The notes under the pieces are model-generated. The model did no database searches. It was not told where the DNA came from and saw only the letters and a program-made list of their open reading frames with translations. The position numbers were made by a program, and so were the translations under genes. A stretch of 64,000 nt of DNA. Origin: Acheta domesticus. Lineage: Eukaryota; Arthropoda; Insecta; Orthoptera; Gryllidae. This document shows positions 11,425-22,789 of this stretch, piece after piece. The DNA lies in assembly GCA_031308135.1 (NCBI GenBank), contig JAHLJT010009436.1:119228678-119292677 (forward strand), given 5' to 3'. How positions within the stretch are numbered: position 1 is the first letter of the stretch; every line of letters begins with the position of its first letter.

Positions 11425-11560
11425 ATTTTTTTAATGTACTTCGGGCGGCGATAGATGGTGGCTGGCAAAAGGATGGGAATGTAGTTCGCCCAGACCCACG
11501 AAATTAGCAAACCAACTAGTACGAGAAAATCTGTGCCATTCTGTAGCACCACTAGTTATT
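11425..11560 (+). repeat. Family A tail module
   Basis: 'cgggcggcgatagatggtgg' leads into the conserved tail 'ctgtgccattctgtagcacc' ending in 'actagtt'. Its layout matches 17330-17450 and 61215-61345. It lies immediately before a new family A head at 11570. Confidence 0.8.
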
Positions 11561-11564
11561 TTCT

Positions 11565-12445
11565 CGTTATGGAATGCTGCGGAAACTCGATTTCGAGATT
11601 TCAACGGAAATACACGTTTTGGGAGTCCCTTGGCGCCACATTTGTTTGTTTGTTTTTTTCAAAACATCCGTCCGTCCGTCTGTCTTGTGTATGTGAACAA
11701 CACTAGCGCCTAAACTATGCGTACGATTTTTCCCAAACTGAATAAACCCTTGTCGATCTGGCCTGAGTCGAAGCTCTGCGAGTTTGAAAAACATTCATTA
11801 ATTTTTGGAGGTACTTTACATGAAGCTCTCGGGTCATGTTCAAAATGTTCTCAAAAATGGCTCCAGTTTACAAAAATTTCTTGTAAAAAGAGAGTGAAAT
11901 ACATTTACAAAGATGACATAGGTTCGATTTTCACTGATAAATCTGAATTTTTGACAAAAAAGCTCAATTTTTTTCGGCGTATTCTTACAACTACAAAGTT
12001 AAAATGGAGTTTTTTCTTTCTTCATAATTAGTTCTTTCGTTTAGGTTATGCACAGTTTTTTGCAAATTTTATTAGTTTTTGCGCATTATTGCATCCAATA
12101 TGTGCAATATTAAAAAATATCAAAAAGATTTTCTCGAAAATGGCTCTAGATTTTTCTTTAAATTTTTGGGATGGATAGTGTTAAATGTACTCTATAAGAT
12201 GACATACTCTTTTTTTGCTCTATTCTTATGTTGTTTTCCGAAATTACACGAATGTATTTTTGTCTTGTCTTTCACGTGATATGTTCGTATAATTGCAGTT
12301 ATGAGCGCATGTGCATTCAATTATGTCATACAAAGTTTCTCGAAAATTCAATTTTCTGTGAAAATGAGCTCAAATTTCCGCATTTTCAGAAACACTAAAA
12401 TATCATTGGTGGCATCTAAAACAAAAATAGTACGAACACAAGTTT
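11565..12445 (+). repeat. Family A repeat, head plus three degenerate monomers
   Basis: The head 'aatgctgcgg' is followed by 'atttcaacggaaatacacg', then 'cgtccgtccgtctgtc' and 'aacaacactagcgcctaaac', all shared with 16025-16180. Monomers with 'tggctcca/tggctcta' then 'tttctttaaa' recur at about 11856 and 12138 (about 282 bp apart). The tail is missing. Confidence 0.8.
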
Positions 12446-12939
12446 TAGTGCATTTAATACAAGCCAGTTAAAGTTTGGGGCTCATATACGCACCGTAGTT
12501 CGGGGTTCATTTTACAACTATCGCCGTATTAAAATTCTGCGAGCTAAAACCGGTCTTTAATAGTTCGAAATTACAGATTGCATGCATAAAAACAATGTTG
12601 AAATCATATTGTATTTCATTCGTAAAGAATCAGAATCGGTCTAAGCGAACTGAAACTATAATTAAAAGCCAAAAACTTACCTTCCACAGCTTTTAGAACC
12701 GAGAAAACACGAACCCCTCTGTTTCACAACAGCTCTCATTTACAACTGAACCACAGAGCTATGATGACAAAAGGAGTTATTAAACTAGTTGTTAAAATCG
12801 TTCCTGGTTTGCGATGTATGAAAAGATACCACGAATGCTCATATTATATAAATGGCTTGTTTCACCACCTTTACCTATATCTATATCTATATTAAACGCG
12901 AAATTCTCTTTCTTTTTGAGAGTTAAAATTTGAATGTTA

Positions 12940-13990
12940 TGACTAGACCTAGGAATTTTAGGCACAAAAAAGGTTTGATTTAGGCACCTAAAATAGGATA
13001 CAAAAATTACGAAATTAAACGCTAATAGGCATTAAAATCGACATTTTAGGCACTTAAAATAGGTTACAGAATGACTAAGCCAGGCAAAAAATAGGCATGG
13101 AAAAGTTATATTTTTGTCTTCTAGAACTGATCTCAAAATAATTAAATTAGGTAATTTTTATTAATCAGGAAAAAGTATTTTTACATTGATGAGAAAGAGC
13201 CTAAAAGGATATTTTATTGACTTTCATGAGTAGCAGTATAATATTTAATCAATATTTTCTCCAAATTTTCTACAATAAGGCTGTCTTATCTATGAAAATC
13301 ATTTTGAAGGCTGAAAATAAACTTTTAACTGACACAGATTTATAGGAGCAAACAAATTTAGTTACATTTCTCATGCTCACTTCTCCTGGAACTACTTCAC
13401 TCGTCCCTCCTCCCCAGAGAAGAAGAAAAACACTGATACTACACGCCCCATTTAACCATATATTTTGTAATCCTCGCCTGTCCGAGAGTAGGCTCTTGCC
13501 TGACCTGCCTTTCCTCGCCTGGATTTCGCGGACGACGCGCTGCGGCGATAAGCCCTCAAGCGAAGCTGCATTAGGAATGGAAGCAATTGCCTAAGAAGTG
13601 CGTGGTGATCGGAGACGAGCGTGAAATATCCTTATTATGTTGACTTGTAGGGCTCCTTTTGTTCGGTATTTTGAGTGAAAGATTTCAGTGCGTTGTCAAT
13701 TGCGTATTCGACCACACAATATTTGCATTTCGGAAAAGTTTTGCGTTTCTGTGAAACAAATGTCAAAATTTAGCATTTAAAATATCGTTCTTGAAAATCG
13801 CTTGTTTTAGGTAAAAACACATTATAATAGGCATCATTAATAAACTGGTGCCCTTTTAGGACATTTTAGGCACTATTAGACGCTTTCAGTAGATTTATTT
13901 TGTCATGATTCGTTAACATCTGCAATTATTTTTCACAACATCCTAAAGGAACTAAATAGGCATTTGTCCTATGGCGCCACAAGAAATTAA
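12940..13990. repeat. TAGGCA-rich repeat element
   Basis: Numerous 'ttaggcac', 'ataggcat' and 'taggcatt' phrases cluster at the left (12955-13100) and right (13800-13980) ends of the block. A GC-richer centre (13370-13620) has no supported ORF. This end-clustered pattern resembles non-autonomous hAT-type insect repeats, but I could not define terminal repeats. Confidence 0.45.
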
Positions 13991-14123
13991 ATATATATAT
14001 ATATATTTATATATATATTATATATATATTATAATATATATATATTATATATATATTATATATATATTTATATATATATTTATATATATATTTATATTTT
14101 AAATATATATATATATATATTTA
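13991..14123. repeat. Complex (TA)n / TATATTTA tract
   Basis: About 130 bp of TA dinucleotides broken by TTA and TTTA, followed by two C-rich runs (ttgcccccc) up to about 14152. Confidence 0.95.
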
Positions 14124-14169
14124 AAATTGCAGTTGCCCCCCCTTGCCCCCCCTGAATCCCGCCTTTGTA

Positions 14170-14486
14170 TTCAAGCATCCTTTCTCAAACTCATAAATAA
14201 GATCTCACACTGTAGAGAAACAATATAAGTATTAATATTTCTCCTGAGATGAATACTCTCTCACATGAATATAGTCAGTTCTTGGTAACAAGAAAAAACT
14301 ATCGGGATAAATTGGTCTTGTCACGAGCACCACAAAAAATTTGAAGTATTTTATTACCTTTGTACTACGCAAATGAATCTCTAAATTGAGATCACGGATA
14401 AACATTAAATATAATTTATTTATTTAATTTAATCATAACTAAAATAAATTCATAATATTTTTCTGAACACATTTCATTTTACTTTC
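14170..14486. other. AT-rich intron sequence with nothing recognised
   Basis: No repeat or coding signal is seen. Confidence 0.4.
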
Positions 14487-14512
14487 CCGTATACGTACGT
14501 ATATAGGGAGTT
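14487..14512. repeat. Family A terminal palindrome, left part
   Basis: 'ctttcccgtatacgtacgta' matches the palindromic family A end at 56635 and 37583. Together with 16020-16035 it forms an interrupted family A end, split by the LTR-like block 14517-16014. Confidence 0.6.
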
Positions 14513-14516
14513 GTAT

Positions 14517-16014
14517 TGTGACGTTGGGGATCGCGCGCTTGGTCGCCGTTTATGACATCAACTATGACTCGGGCGGCGTCGAATTACTTCTTTTGCCTTA
14601 CCTGAGAGAGCTCCCGGCCACCTCAGGGGTAGTCAGCAATGGAGAATCTGAAATTTAGACTCAGCAGGATGGACGTAGCTCGATAGTTTACCCAAATAAG
14701 AACACAATCCTGATATTTGTTTAATAAATAGAATTTTAATAAGAAAATATTGAAAATTGTACTTTAAAGTGCTTTCAAAGAATATAATTATTTTTCCAAT
14801 TTACCCTCGTCGCGTGAGCTCAGCGACCCATCCCCACACTTTTGCGTCTTATTCTGACACAATTGTCACAATCAATCTTAAAACTAATAATAATTCTTAT
14901 TCTAATACAGGTCAAAGAGAAATTAAATAAATTAGGAAGTTGGCCAGGCGCGACCATTCATTCCTAGCAAAAATTAACAATTGAAAGCAAAAGTCTCTGA
15001 TACAATATAGTGCGCCTGATGGACGTGAATGACAATGGGCCGAAGCTTGGCCGTGGCACTGATTCATCGTGACGGGCGTCGACCGGTGAGGTTGAACGTC
15101 CGGAACGATCCTTTCCACAGACCGCAGACGGAGCGTTTGAGGGGAACTTCCCCGTTCAGGCACAAAGGCACTGCTCTAGGCGATCAGGTAGGAGCGACAG
15201 ATCGGCGTTCAGGCGATGAGACTGGTTGGGCGAATACCCCGAGCTTACCTGGAAGCGACCGAATGATTGATCACGGGCCACTCGAATAATTGACGGGGAC
15301 GATCACGTTGCTGAATTAACTGCTCAGCAGCCTTGCACGTAATATGTGGGCACTCGCCCGTCAACAAACAAAACTCAATACTAATTCTTCACGGGATTCT
15401 CCCCGAAATCTGCATCGAGGGCCACTTGCCCCATCAAAAAAACGCGATCTCCCCTTCAGGCCCCTCTCAGAGGCTCTCCTCCAAGTCTCAATCGACCTCG
15501 GAGGTTCTCACCGAAATCCTTTTCTCTCTATGAGCAAAACTGGAGCAAACCCCCTTTTCTCCTTCCCATTTCCGAAGAGTTCGAGAACATTCTCGATAAT
15601 TTTGAAAAGACGACCATTGGTCTATTACGTCTCATTTTTTTGAAGCGCCAATCGCATCGTGCGTCTTACGCCCTTATGCAGCGGAAATTTCCACTGAGCG
15701 CTCTCACTCTGGCAACGTAACACTTGCCAACAAACACTTGCTGGGTGGCAATGTAAACACTTGCTGGGTGGTCGCTGGGCCACTTAGAACTTCGCGCCTA
15801 AATATTCTCAGGGGAGGGTGCCTGTCTGTAGAACGACATAAATAAGTCCTTCCCCGGGCTGGCGCCGGTTTGTCGCGGGGGGCAGCTCGCACGTGCGCCG
15901 TAACGAATCAGCCCCTCGCATTGGCTAGGGGAAACGGCGGGCACTGCTCTCCATCCTGACCTAAAGCGAACGCAAAGAGAGTTATCAACATATGTCATAT
16001 TCGGTATCGTCACA
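14517..16014. mobile_element. LTR-like block with TGTGACG...CGTCACA ends
   Basis: A GC-rich 1.5 kb insert with perfect 7-bp inverted termini (TGTGACG and CGTCACA; 8 bp if the adjoining T/A is counted), which is the TG...CA form of LTRs. It interrupts a family A end: the flanking pieces correspond to the continuous sequence at 56630-56690. I could not see a target-site duplication (flanks GTAT and ATAG). No gag-pol ORF is present, so it would be a solo LTR or a non-autonomous element. Confidence 0.5.
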
Positions 16015-16019
16015 ATAGA

Positions 16020-17455
16020 CATAGTACAGGAAATGTTATTTAATGCTGCGGTAAATCGATTTTGCGATTTCAACGGAAATACACGATTTGGGGTCCCCTG
16101 GTACCGAAAAAGTGGTTATCTTCAAAACGTTCGTCCGTCCGTCAGTCTGTGAACAACACTAGCGCCCTAAACCATACTTACGATTTCTTCCAAAATGGAT
16201 ATTTCCCGGTCGATCCTGTTTCACTTGATGCGCCGTGATTTTGAAAACCTTTCTTCAAAATTTGGAGGTACATTACATGAAGCACCCCCGGACATTTTCA
16301 AAATTTTCTCAAAAGGACTCAAAATTTTTCTTTAAATTTCTTGTAAGAATAGAGTAAAATACACTTATAAAGATGGCATAGGTCCGATTTTCACGGTTAA
16401 TTCTGAATTTTCGAAAATTGCAAAAGTTTGAATTTTTTCGGCATCTCCTACAACTACAAAATTAAAAAAATTTCCTTCAAATAAAATTTGTTCTCCAAAG
16501 TAAGTTGTTTTATTGAGGTCATATACATTTTTTGAAAATTTTAGTAGTTTTCGCGCAATATTGCGTGCAATATGTGCAATTTTAAAAAATAAACAAAGTT
16601 TTCTCAAAAACGGCTCTAATTTTTTTCTTTAAACTTTTGGCAGGGATATTGCTAAATATACTCTATCAGATGACATAAACATCGTCTTGCTCTATACGTT
16701 GCAATTTTCAAAAATTACAAAAATGAATTTTTAATTTTTATCTCACGTCGTTAATATTTAAATTAGGGGCGATTTGTTCACATTATTATATTTACGAGTA
16801 CATGTTTATTACATAATGCCAAATAAAGTTTCTGTGAAAAGAACTCAACCGTTTTCTGTGAAAACTAGCTCAAAATTCCGTATTTTCAGAAACGCTCAAA
16901 CGCCATTTTCTCATAAATGGATGTAATTTTTTCTTCAAACTTTTCAAACACTTTTCAAATTCTTTCATATGATGTTAAGTTCAATTTGGGGTATTTTTGT
17001 GGTTTTTACAAAAATTACAAAAATTTTGATAGGTTTCTCACACCTTTAATATGCACATTACCAGTAATGTGTAAACATTATTATATTTGTGAGTGTAAGT
17101 GCTTCAAATTAATTCAAATTAGGTTTCTTGAAAACTCAAAAATTGTCTGTGAAAAAGAGTTTCAAATTTCGCATTTTAGTAGCGCTTAAACGTCATTTTC
17201 TTAAAAACGGCTACACATTTTTTTTGCCATTTAGGTCGAGGTTGTTGTATTCTTTAATATTCTGAAAATAATATTTCCGTTCTACCATTAGAAAACCGAA
17301 AAATTAAGAAAACTTCCAAAAAAAATGAACTTTTGGCAGCGATAGATGACAGCTGGCAAGAGTATGTGGCAATTCCGAATAGCTAGCCCAACCCAAGGAA
17401 ATAGAAAACTAATACGGAAAAGTCTGTGACATTCTGTAGCTCCACTAGTTTAATA
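16020..17455 (+). repeat. Family A repeat with four internal monomers and tail
   Basis: The best complete copy. The head (aatgctgcgg, cgtccgtccgtcagtc) is followed by four monomers marked at about 16311, 16603, 16915 and 17206 (spacings 292, 312, 291). The tail 'ggcagcgatagatgacagc' and '...cattctgtagctccacta' ends near 17450. The ORFs are short and AT-driven. Confidence 0.85.
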
Positions 17456-17934
17456 GTTGAGGAAACGAATGCCATATGTTTTCTTTTCATGTTTTTATCA
17501 AAAGTACAAATATTTTCATTTCAAAATTTTTCCCTCTATAAATGTTTAGTATTTAATATTTTTTCTAATGTATCTTATGTGGTATGTAAAAGTGTTTCAA
17601 TTTTAATTATTTATGAACTGCCAACATTCTTTTCATAAATTTTGCATGTTAAAATGTAATTTTTCAAATGTGAATATCTTTTTAAACTAGTCGGTAGAAT
17701 AACTTGAAATTTTGTTAAAGCATTCAAAGACCTCTAGTATTTTTATATATTTCAGTGGCCACGTTCAATCTTATTTTTTATGTAACTTAGCAATCTCCCT
17801 AAGAATTAGAACTTCTGCCTTCAAGCCATCAGTATTTTAACATGTATTTCTGAATATTTCCCATTAGGATCTGAAACAACATAATTTTAACTCATCTTCA
17901 CATTTTACTGTCCTGAAATAATCAAAACTAGCGT
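17456..17934. other. AT-rich sequence between family A and B copies
   Basis: No recognised feature. Confidence 0.5.
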
Positions 17935-19860
17935 ACCCGTGCGAGAACTCTCGCATGATAAATCCCACCCTTTCCCTATCCATTTGTCTATCCGTTCCAT
18001 AAAGGAGAGGAACTACTAATGTACTTACAGAACATCAAACAAAATAACAATGCAATTGATGTTTGAAACAAATTTTCAATTAAAGTTTATTCCACATTAT
18101 AGAGAGATGTTCTTGGAACAATTCATTCTTCTTTAAAAACAACATTTGAAGACATTTTTCAATCTTCCTTCAGAGTTAGCTTTTCGCTTTCCTTGATAGT
18201 CAAATAATAGAAAAGGTTTTTAGTCTTGAGAAAGCCAAGTAACGTAGTGCGAAAATAGCGGATCGGGCAACAACCTACTCATTGCAATATTATTTAACTT
18301 TCCTTGATTTGTTATGAAGAATAGAGTGGGTTTTTGAGAGTCAGGGTGCCATCTTGCTGGGGTGAGAAAATTGAAAAATTATTTGTTTACTAAAAAGTAC
18401 TGCATTATTTTCTGCGTTCATAAGTACCTCAAGAAAAACAATTCCGAGCCAAAAAATAATAAAACTAAAGTTTTCACCTTTGAGTACTAAATACCATTTG
18501 TTAGCATTAGAAACAATTTAGTAGGCATTAGTAAGCCCACTTCGCTACATGAGAATGTTGCTCAAACTACGTTTGCATTTTTAATCTCTTAACGAACCGA
18601 CACCTTGAGTTTAATATCAAACTGTGTTTTATTTACAATATGAGTTTGTAGTTAGGCGTTAGTGTACATACTTCCAGATATCGCCAACATTTAAATTGTG
18701 CGTTTGGACTTGCGATCGTTGGCAGTTGTCGGGGGACTTGCACTATTCTTTCTATAATTTTAAATTTAGTTGTTTTTTAATTGATTCACTTAGTATTGTA
18801 GGCTAGCGCGTTTTGATTTTTGTTTTCCATTTCAAGCTATTTTACTTTAGCTACTTTAAAAAGTTTGTTCTTTGTGTTGTGCCATAGCACAAGTTTTCCC
18901 CCACTACCTCTGCGTATATGTACCCGTGCGAGAACTCTCGCATGTTAGACCCTACACTTATCCTTCTATTCCCAACACTTACTTAAAGACATTTGAAGTA
19001 ATTATTCAATATTCTTTGTCAATTAGGATTTAGTTTTTCGTGATAGTCACAAAAATATTAGCTTTTTACTTTGAGAAAGCTACGTGTCGGAACCCGTTGA
19101 CTTGAAAATTTCATCGAGTGATAACGAAAATATTGGTACAGGTAAACACAAACACAGTCTTCACTCTTCACTGAACACCCACATCCTTCCACAATTAAGT
19201 ACACATCACTTATAGACATGAAAAAACGTTAATTGAATAGTTTCACTACATGCATAAGAAACAATCTTCATAGGTATAGGTATCAAGCAACTATAATGGT
19301 ACTTCTAGTTGTTGCTGGAGAGCAAATCTTGAATTAATGATTATGCAAATAAACCTCGTCAGACTGCACAAACTCTGGTGTTAACAGAAAGCGTAAATAA
19401 AGATTGTCGAATCTAAGCCTTCTAAGCGTGTCGCCACAAAAATTGCTACCAGCAGGAAGGACTGAAATATTGAGGTGGCCTTGATAGTATTGAAGCGTGG
19501 AACCGAAAATTAATTGAATGGATCGGAGAATGTGTTGTCTTGTAGACTATGATGTGAAAAACGTTTCTTTGAGGCCTTTGGCCTCAAAATTTTACTTTTT
19601 AAGGCTCTAAAACGCTTAGTTTATGAGTAATTTGCCGATATATGTTGACATGTGATGCGGGTTGCATTTTACATGAATATTTCAATGCGTTTTTTTAAAC
19701 AAATCGTCCATATTTTTAAAGTCAAAATGGAATTCGTTAAGTCTCCGTGAAATTCTCTTTCTTTAGATCCCTCATTTATAAAGATTGGTTGCGCTTGAGA
19801 GCCGGAACCCAAAGGTATACTACTGAAATTATACAGGAGACGATTGTAATTTTCAATGCT
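17935..19860 (+). repeat. Family B repeat, two units sharing a start motif
   Basis: Two units each start with the motif containing 'CGTGCGAGAACTCTCGCATG' (17935 and 18922). The whole stretch has an inverted homologue at 37640-40315. Examples are 'ttgtgccatagcacaa' (18875) against its complement near 38790, and 'ctcatttataaagattggtt' (19770) against 37700. It is non-coding as far as I can see. The shared ~20 bp motif at the unit boundaries may be a terminal sequence. Confidence 0.8.
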
Positions 19861-20339
19861 TGTGTTAATTCTCACAACTGTAAATAGACAGTGAAACATG
19901 GGAAAATGATATATGTACCAAAAGCAATATTTTGAGAAAAATGAAAAAAAAATCATTTCTGTTCAAATACTTATCTTGAAAAAATTTTAATGGTTCAGTT
20001 AACTTTATATTTTGTTTATTGGAAACAATTATTTCAATCAAAAACAAGTAATGTACAAAATTAAGTAAAAAATATTCTTTCCAATTTTTATTTCATTTTA
20101 TGAACACAGATTCCTATAAATATCATGATACTTTATATCCATAAACTCCAACAATGCCATAACATATTTATTTTTTTCATTGCTGATTTTGTGGCGTGAA
20201 ACCAAGCATGGAAGTTTTTCTAGCCTTCTAAACCTAGCAGGACTCTATCCATTTCGGAAAATATTAGTTTCTTTCCAATCTTCAACTTCATTGTAAGTCT
20301 TTTTTCTTTTCACAATCAAACCAATCAATTTTAAGGCAT

Positions 20340-20463
20340 GACGCTGTACTTATTTGTAATTTGTTTGTATACAGGTATCTTCTACAATATCGAAATCAAA
20401 GAAGTCTTCTTTTTCCATTGTAATAACTGTATACGGTCTTTTTACCCTAACACTTTTCACTAT
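20340..20463 (-). pseudogene. DUF7869-type protein, C-terminal piece (right of Tc1 insertion)
   Basis: The minus strand reads VKRPYTVITMEKEDFFDFD and then reaches a stop. Removing the Tc1-like element and one TA makes this piece read in frame from the segment ending at 22141. The block ahead of the stop matches the position of the '..PF.V..M...DF.DF' region that follows the GHS..PCDRDF motif in insect DUF7869 proteins. Confidence 0.6.
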
Positions 20464-20464
20464 A

Positions 20465-20491
20465 CAGTGGTGGAAAATGTATTGCATCACT
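20465..20491. repeat. Tc1-like element, left terminal inverted repeat
   Basis: Pairs with 22111-22138, about 27 bp with a few mismatches. Confidence 0.9.
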
Positions 20492-20712
20492 GTTCATTAT
20501 TTTACTTATTTGTTTCACAGTATAATTGTATAATGTATTCACAGTATAAAACTATGAATTGCTGTTCAATTGTCGGTTTTTGTGTTTTTACTTCTATTGT
20601 TGACCTTACGGAACATACCTCCGAGAATGTAAAACTATTTATCAACAATCACTATTTATAACAACTAATGTCTGCAGATGATTTATTCTTGTGAAACTCT
20701 TTGTACGGCAAG

Positions 20713-21840
20713 ATGGGCAAAGGAGCGGAGTTAATGCCTAAAAAGAAAGCAGCAATACCGGTTTATTTCTCTGTTGGTCTCAGTACTCGAGATGTATTTT
20801 TCATGATTGATTTTCGTCAGTTTACCATCCCTAGGCTTCTAAAAACATACAAGGGAAATGGTTATGTTGATCACCTGAAAGGGAGAGGAAGGAAAAGTCT
20901 TCGACCCCAGCAAGATACAATTCTAAAATGAATGTAACTTAGCCGTCACCGACTCTCATCTACTGATATGAAAAGAGAATAGGAAGAAATGTAACACGTT
21001 TCTGTGACTTGTGGAACTGTTTGGAGCAGACGCATTGAAGCAGAGTTTCTTGTCCGTCACCCAGAAAGAAGCCTTTACTGACGAAATCAATGCGACAAAA
21101 GAGAACTACAGTGCAAAGCGCATGTGATGTGGTCCATAGAGATGTGGAATAAAGTTATCTTTTCTGATGAATCCAATTTTAATTTGCACGACACCAATGG
21201 ATAACAGTTTGCTTGCAGCGGAAGGAGTGAAGCATTTTTGTCTTCATGCATTACGCAAACTGTGAAGCATTCACATGGGTCAATGATCTAAGGATGCATT
21301 TCTAGCCATGGGGTTGGTCGTCTCGACCTCATAAAAGGCTCTATGACTAGAGATGTTTATAAAAATATTCTTGAAAGGAAGCTTATGCCAACTATTAGAG
21401 ACCATTTTAGTGATGCTTCATGTTGCATTTTTCAAGACGATTCTCCTTGCCGCAGATCTTCAAAGGTAGGTTGTGTGAATGCTATTTGTAGAGTGTATGG
21501 AACAGATGATAAGCGATTAGTATATATTTCTACATTTTAGGTAAAGACTTTCCTGCAAAAAATGGGATGCAGATGTTAGACCGGCTTGGCAATATCTCTG
21601 ATATGAATCCCACTGAAAGCTTGAAGGTTATGAGAAAAGCTGTGGCCAAAAGGATACCCAGAAACAAAATTCGAGTGCTCGAGACACGTGTGCGTTTGTG
21701 ATTTCAAGAATTGAGCAAGCAATTTGTTAATAATTTAATTCTATCGATGCCTAAACGATGCCAGGTAGTAACCAAAGCACAGGCCAACAAAACAGTAATG
21801 GCATCTGTAGATTTTTCTGTAGCAATTGAGTGTTTGTAGT
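20713..21840 (+). pseudogene. Tc1-like transposase, broken
   Basis: The N-terminal helix-turn-helix region is open (20713-20931: ...FSVGLSTRDV..., then GRGRKSLRPQQD, the GRPR-like linker). Downstream, WSIEMWNKVIFSDESNFNLH around 21130-21190 carries the first catalytic D of Tc1 enzymes. Later come RNILERKLMPTI-like, FQDDSPC (second D, where the family has QDN.P.H) and DMNPTESL (21604-21622), matching 'SPDMNPIENLW'. Several stops and shifts separate the parts, and part of the middle is lost, so no active enzyme is possible. Confidence 0.88.
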
Positions 21841-22110
21841 TACAAAAACGGCAGTGAAGAACTATATTTTGTTACAATAAATTTCATTTTAAGATCTTTT
21901 TCAACTTTCAAACACATTACTTACTTTTGCATTAAGACCCTACTTCTTTAATGTAGTGTTAAAATACTCAAAAATAGTATTATAATTATTTAAAATCATA
22001 AAAAATGAATAAAATTTGATAAACTAATATTAAAATTCACTATGGATACAAAGTAGAGAAAAATAAATACATTATTCAACGATTGCAGTTGAAAAACTTC
22101 ATGTGAGGAA

Positions 22111-22138
22111 AGTGATGCAATAATTTTTTCCACTGCTG
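22111..22138. repeat. Tc1-like element, right terminal inverted repeat
   Basis: Near-complement of 20465-20491, followed by TA. Confidence 0.9.
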
Positions 22139-22140
22139 TA

Positions 22141-22470
22141 TCTTCAATTTCCTATGGTACCATTGCTTGACACTTCCTTTTCCTCGCTTCAATTACCCCG
22201 AAGTCTCGGTCGCAGGGTAAATAACTGTGCCCCGTAATCAAAAAATTAAGTTGTATGACATCATAAACGCCTTTGGCAACAAAAAAACATTACAGTGAGT
22301 ATCATACGGTTTTTGTTTTGGCCTGCACAGTTATCACACCATGCTTTGATTTGTTTTTTAGATATAAAATTACTATTCAGTACCTTGAAACAACACGAAG
22401 AAATTTCACTGCCATCCCTAGAAGCATGAACAACACTCAACATCATTTTGGTTGTTGTATCCTTCTCCAC
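22141..22470 (-). pseudogene. DUF7869-type protein fragment (left of Tc1 insertion)
   Basis: The minus strand carries SRDGSEISSCCFKVLNS, then WCDNCAGQNKNR. After a frame change, GHSYLPCDRDFGVIEARKRK follows. These two signatures (a D-N-C-x-G-Q-N-K-N motif, then GHS-x2-PCDRDF) are hallmarks of insect DUF7869 proteins, a widespread family of transposon-like origin; they suggest an acidic catalytic core, although the function is not established. A stop follows ...CQAMVP. The copy had already decayed before or alongside the Tc1 insertion. The N-terminal part is absent. Confidence 0.65.
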
Positions 22471-22788
22471 AGTCTCTGCTTAAGGAGTTGTATCTTGCAT
22501 CAACCGTTGATCAAGGTATCAACTACATAGCTACTTGGACTTCTTTTACCATTGAATAGGCAGGAGGACTTGCACCCTTTTCCATGAAAAAAGTTAATAT
22601 TTAATTGTTTGGCACTTATACCCTTTTCCCTCTCCACTTACACCCTTTTCCGCTCTTCAGTTATTAAAATTTTTGTCCCTGAAACAAATTTAGCCCCCTG
22701 CCAGTTAAGCGCTTTTAGATGCAACCCTCCCGTCCAAGAAGTTACGGAATCGACAGAACTCATCACACTTGCGCTTCGTATTCTATTA
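22471..22788. other. Short repeated phrases, unassigned
   Basis: 'cttttcc' plus 'acaccc/atacccttttcc' recurs three times between 22570 and 22650. No larger unit or ORF is supported. Confidence 0.4.
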
Positions 22789-22789
22789 C

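Larger units (their letters stand above)
20465..22138 (+). mobile_element. Tc1/mariner-like element, ~1.67 kb, defective
   Basis: The terminal inverted repeats start CAGTGGTGG-AAAA...ATTGCATCACT at the left and end in the near-complement AGTGATGCAAT...CACTGCTG at the right. Both ends are flanked by TA (20463-20464 and 22139-22140), the canonical Tc1/mariner target duplication. Inside are pieces of a plus-strand transposase with several stops. It is inserted in the middle of an older DUF7869-type gene fragment on the minus strand. Confidence 0.93.

Noticed and set aside
20338..20661. 107-codon plus-strand ORF across the Tc1 left end
   Set aside because: It spans the boundary between the older DUF7869 fragment (antisense) and the Tc1 terminal repeat, so it is accidental.
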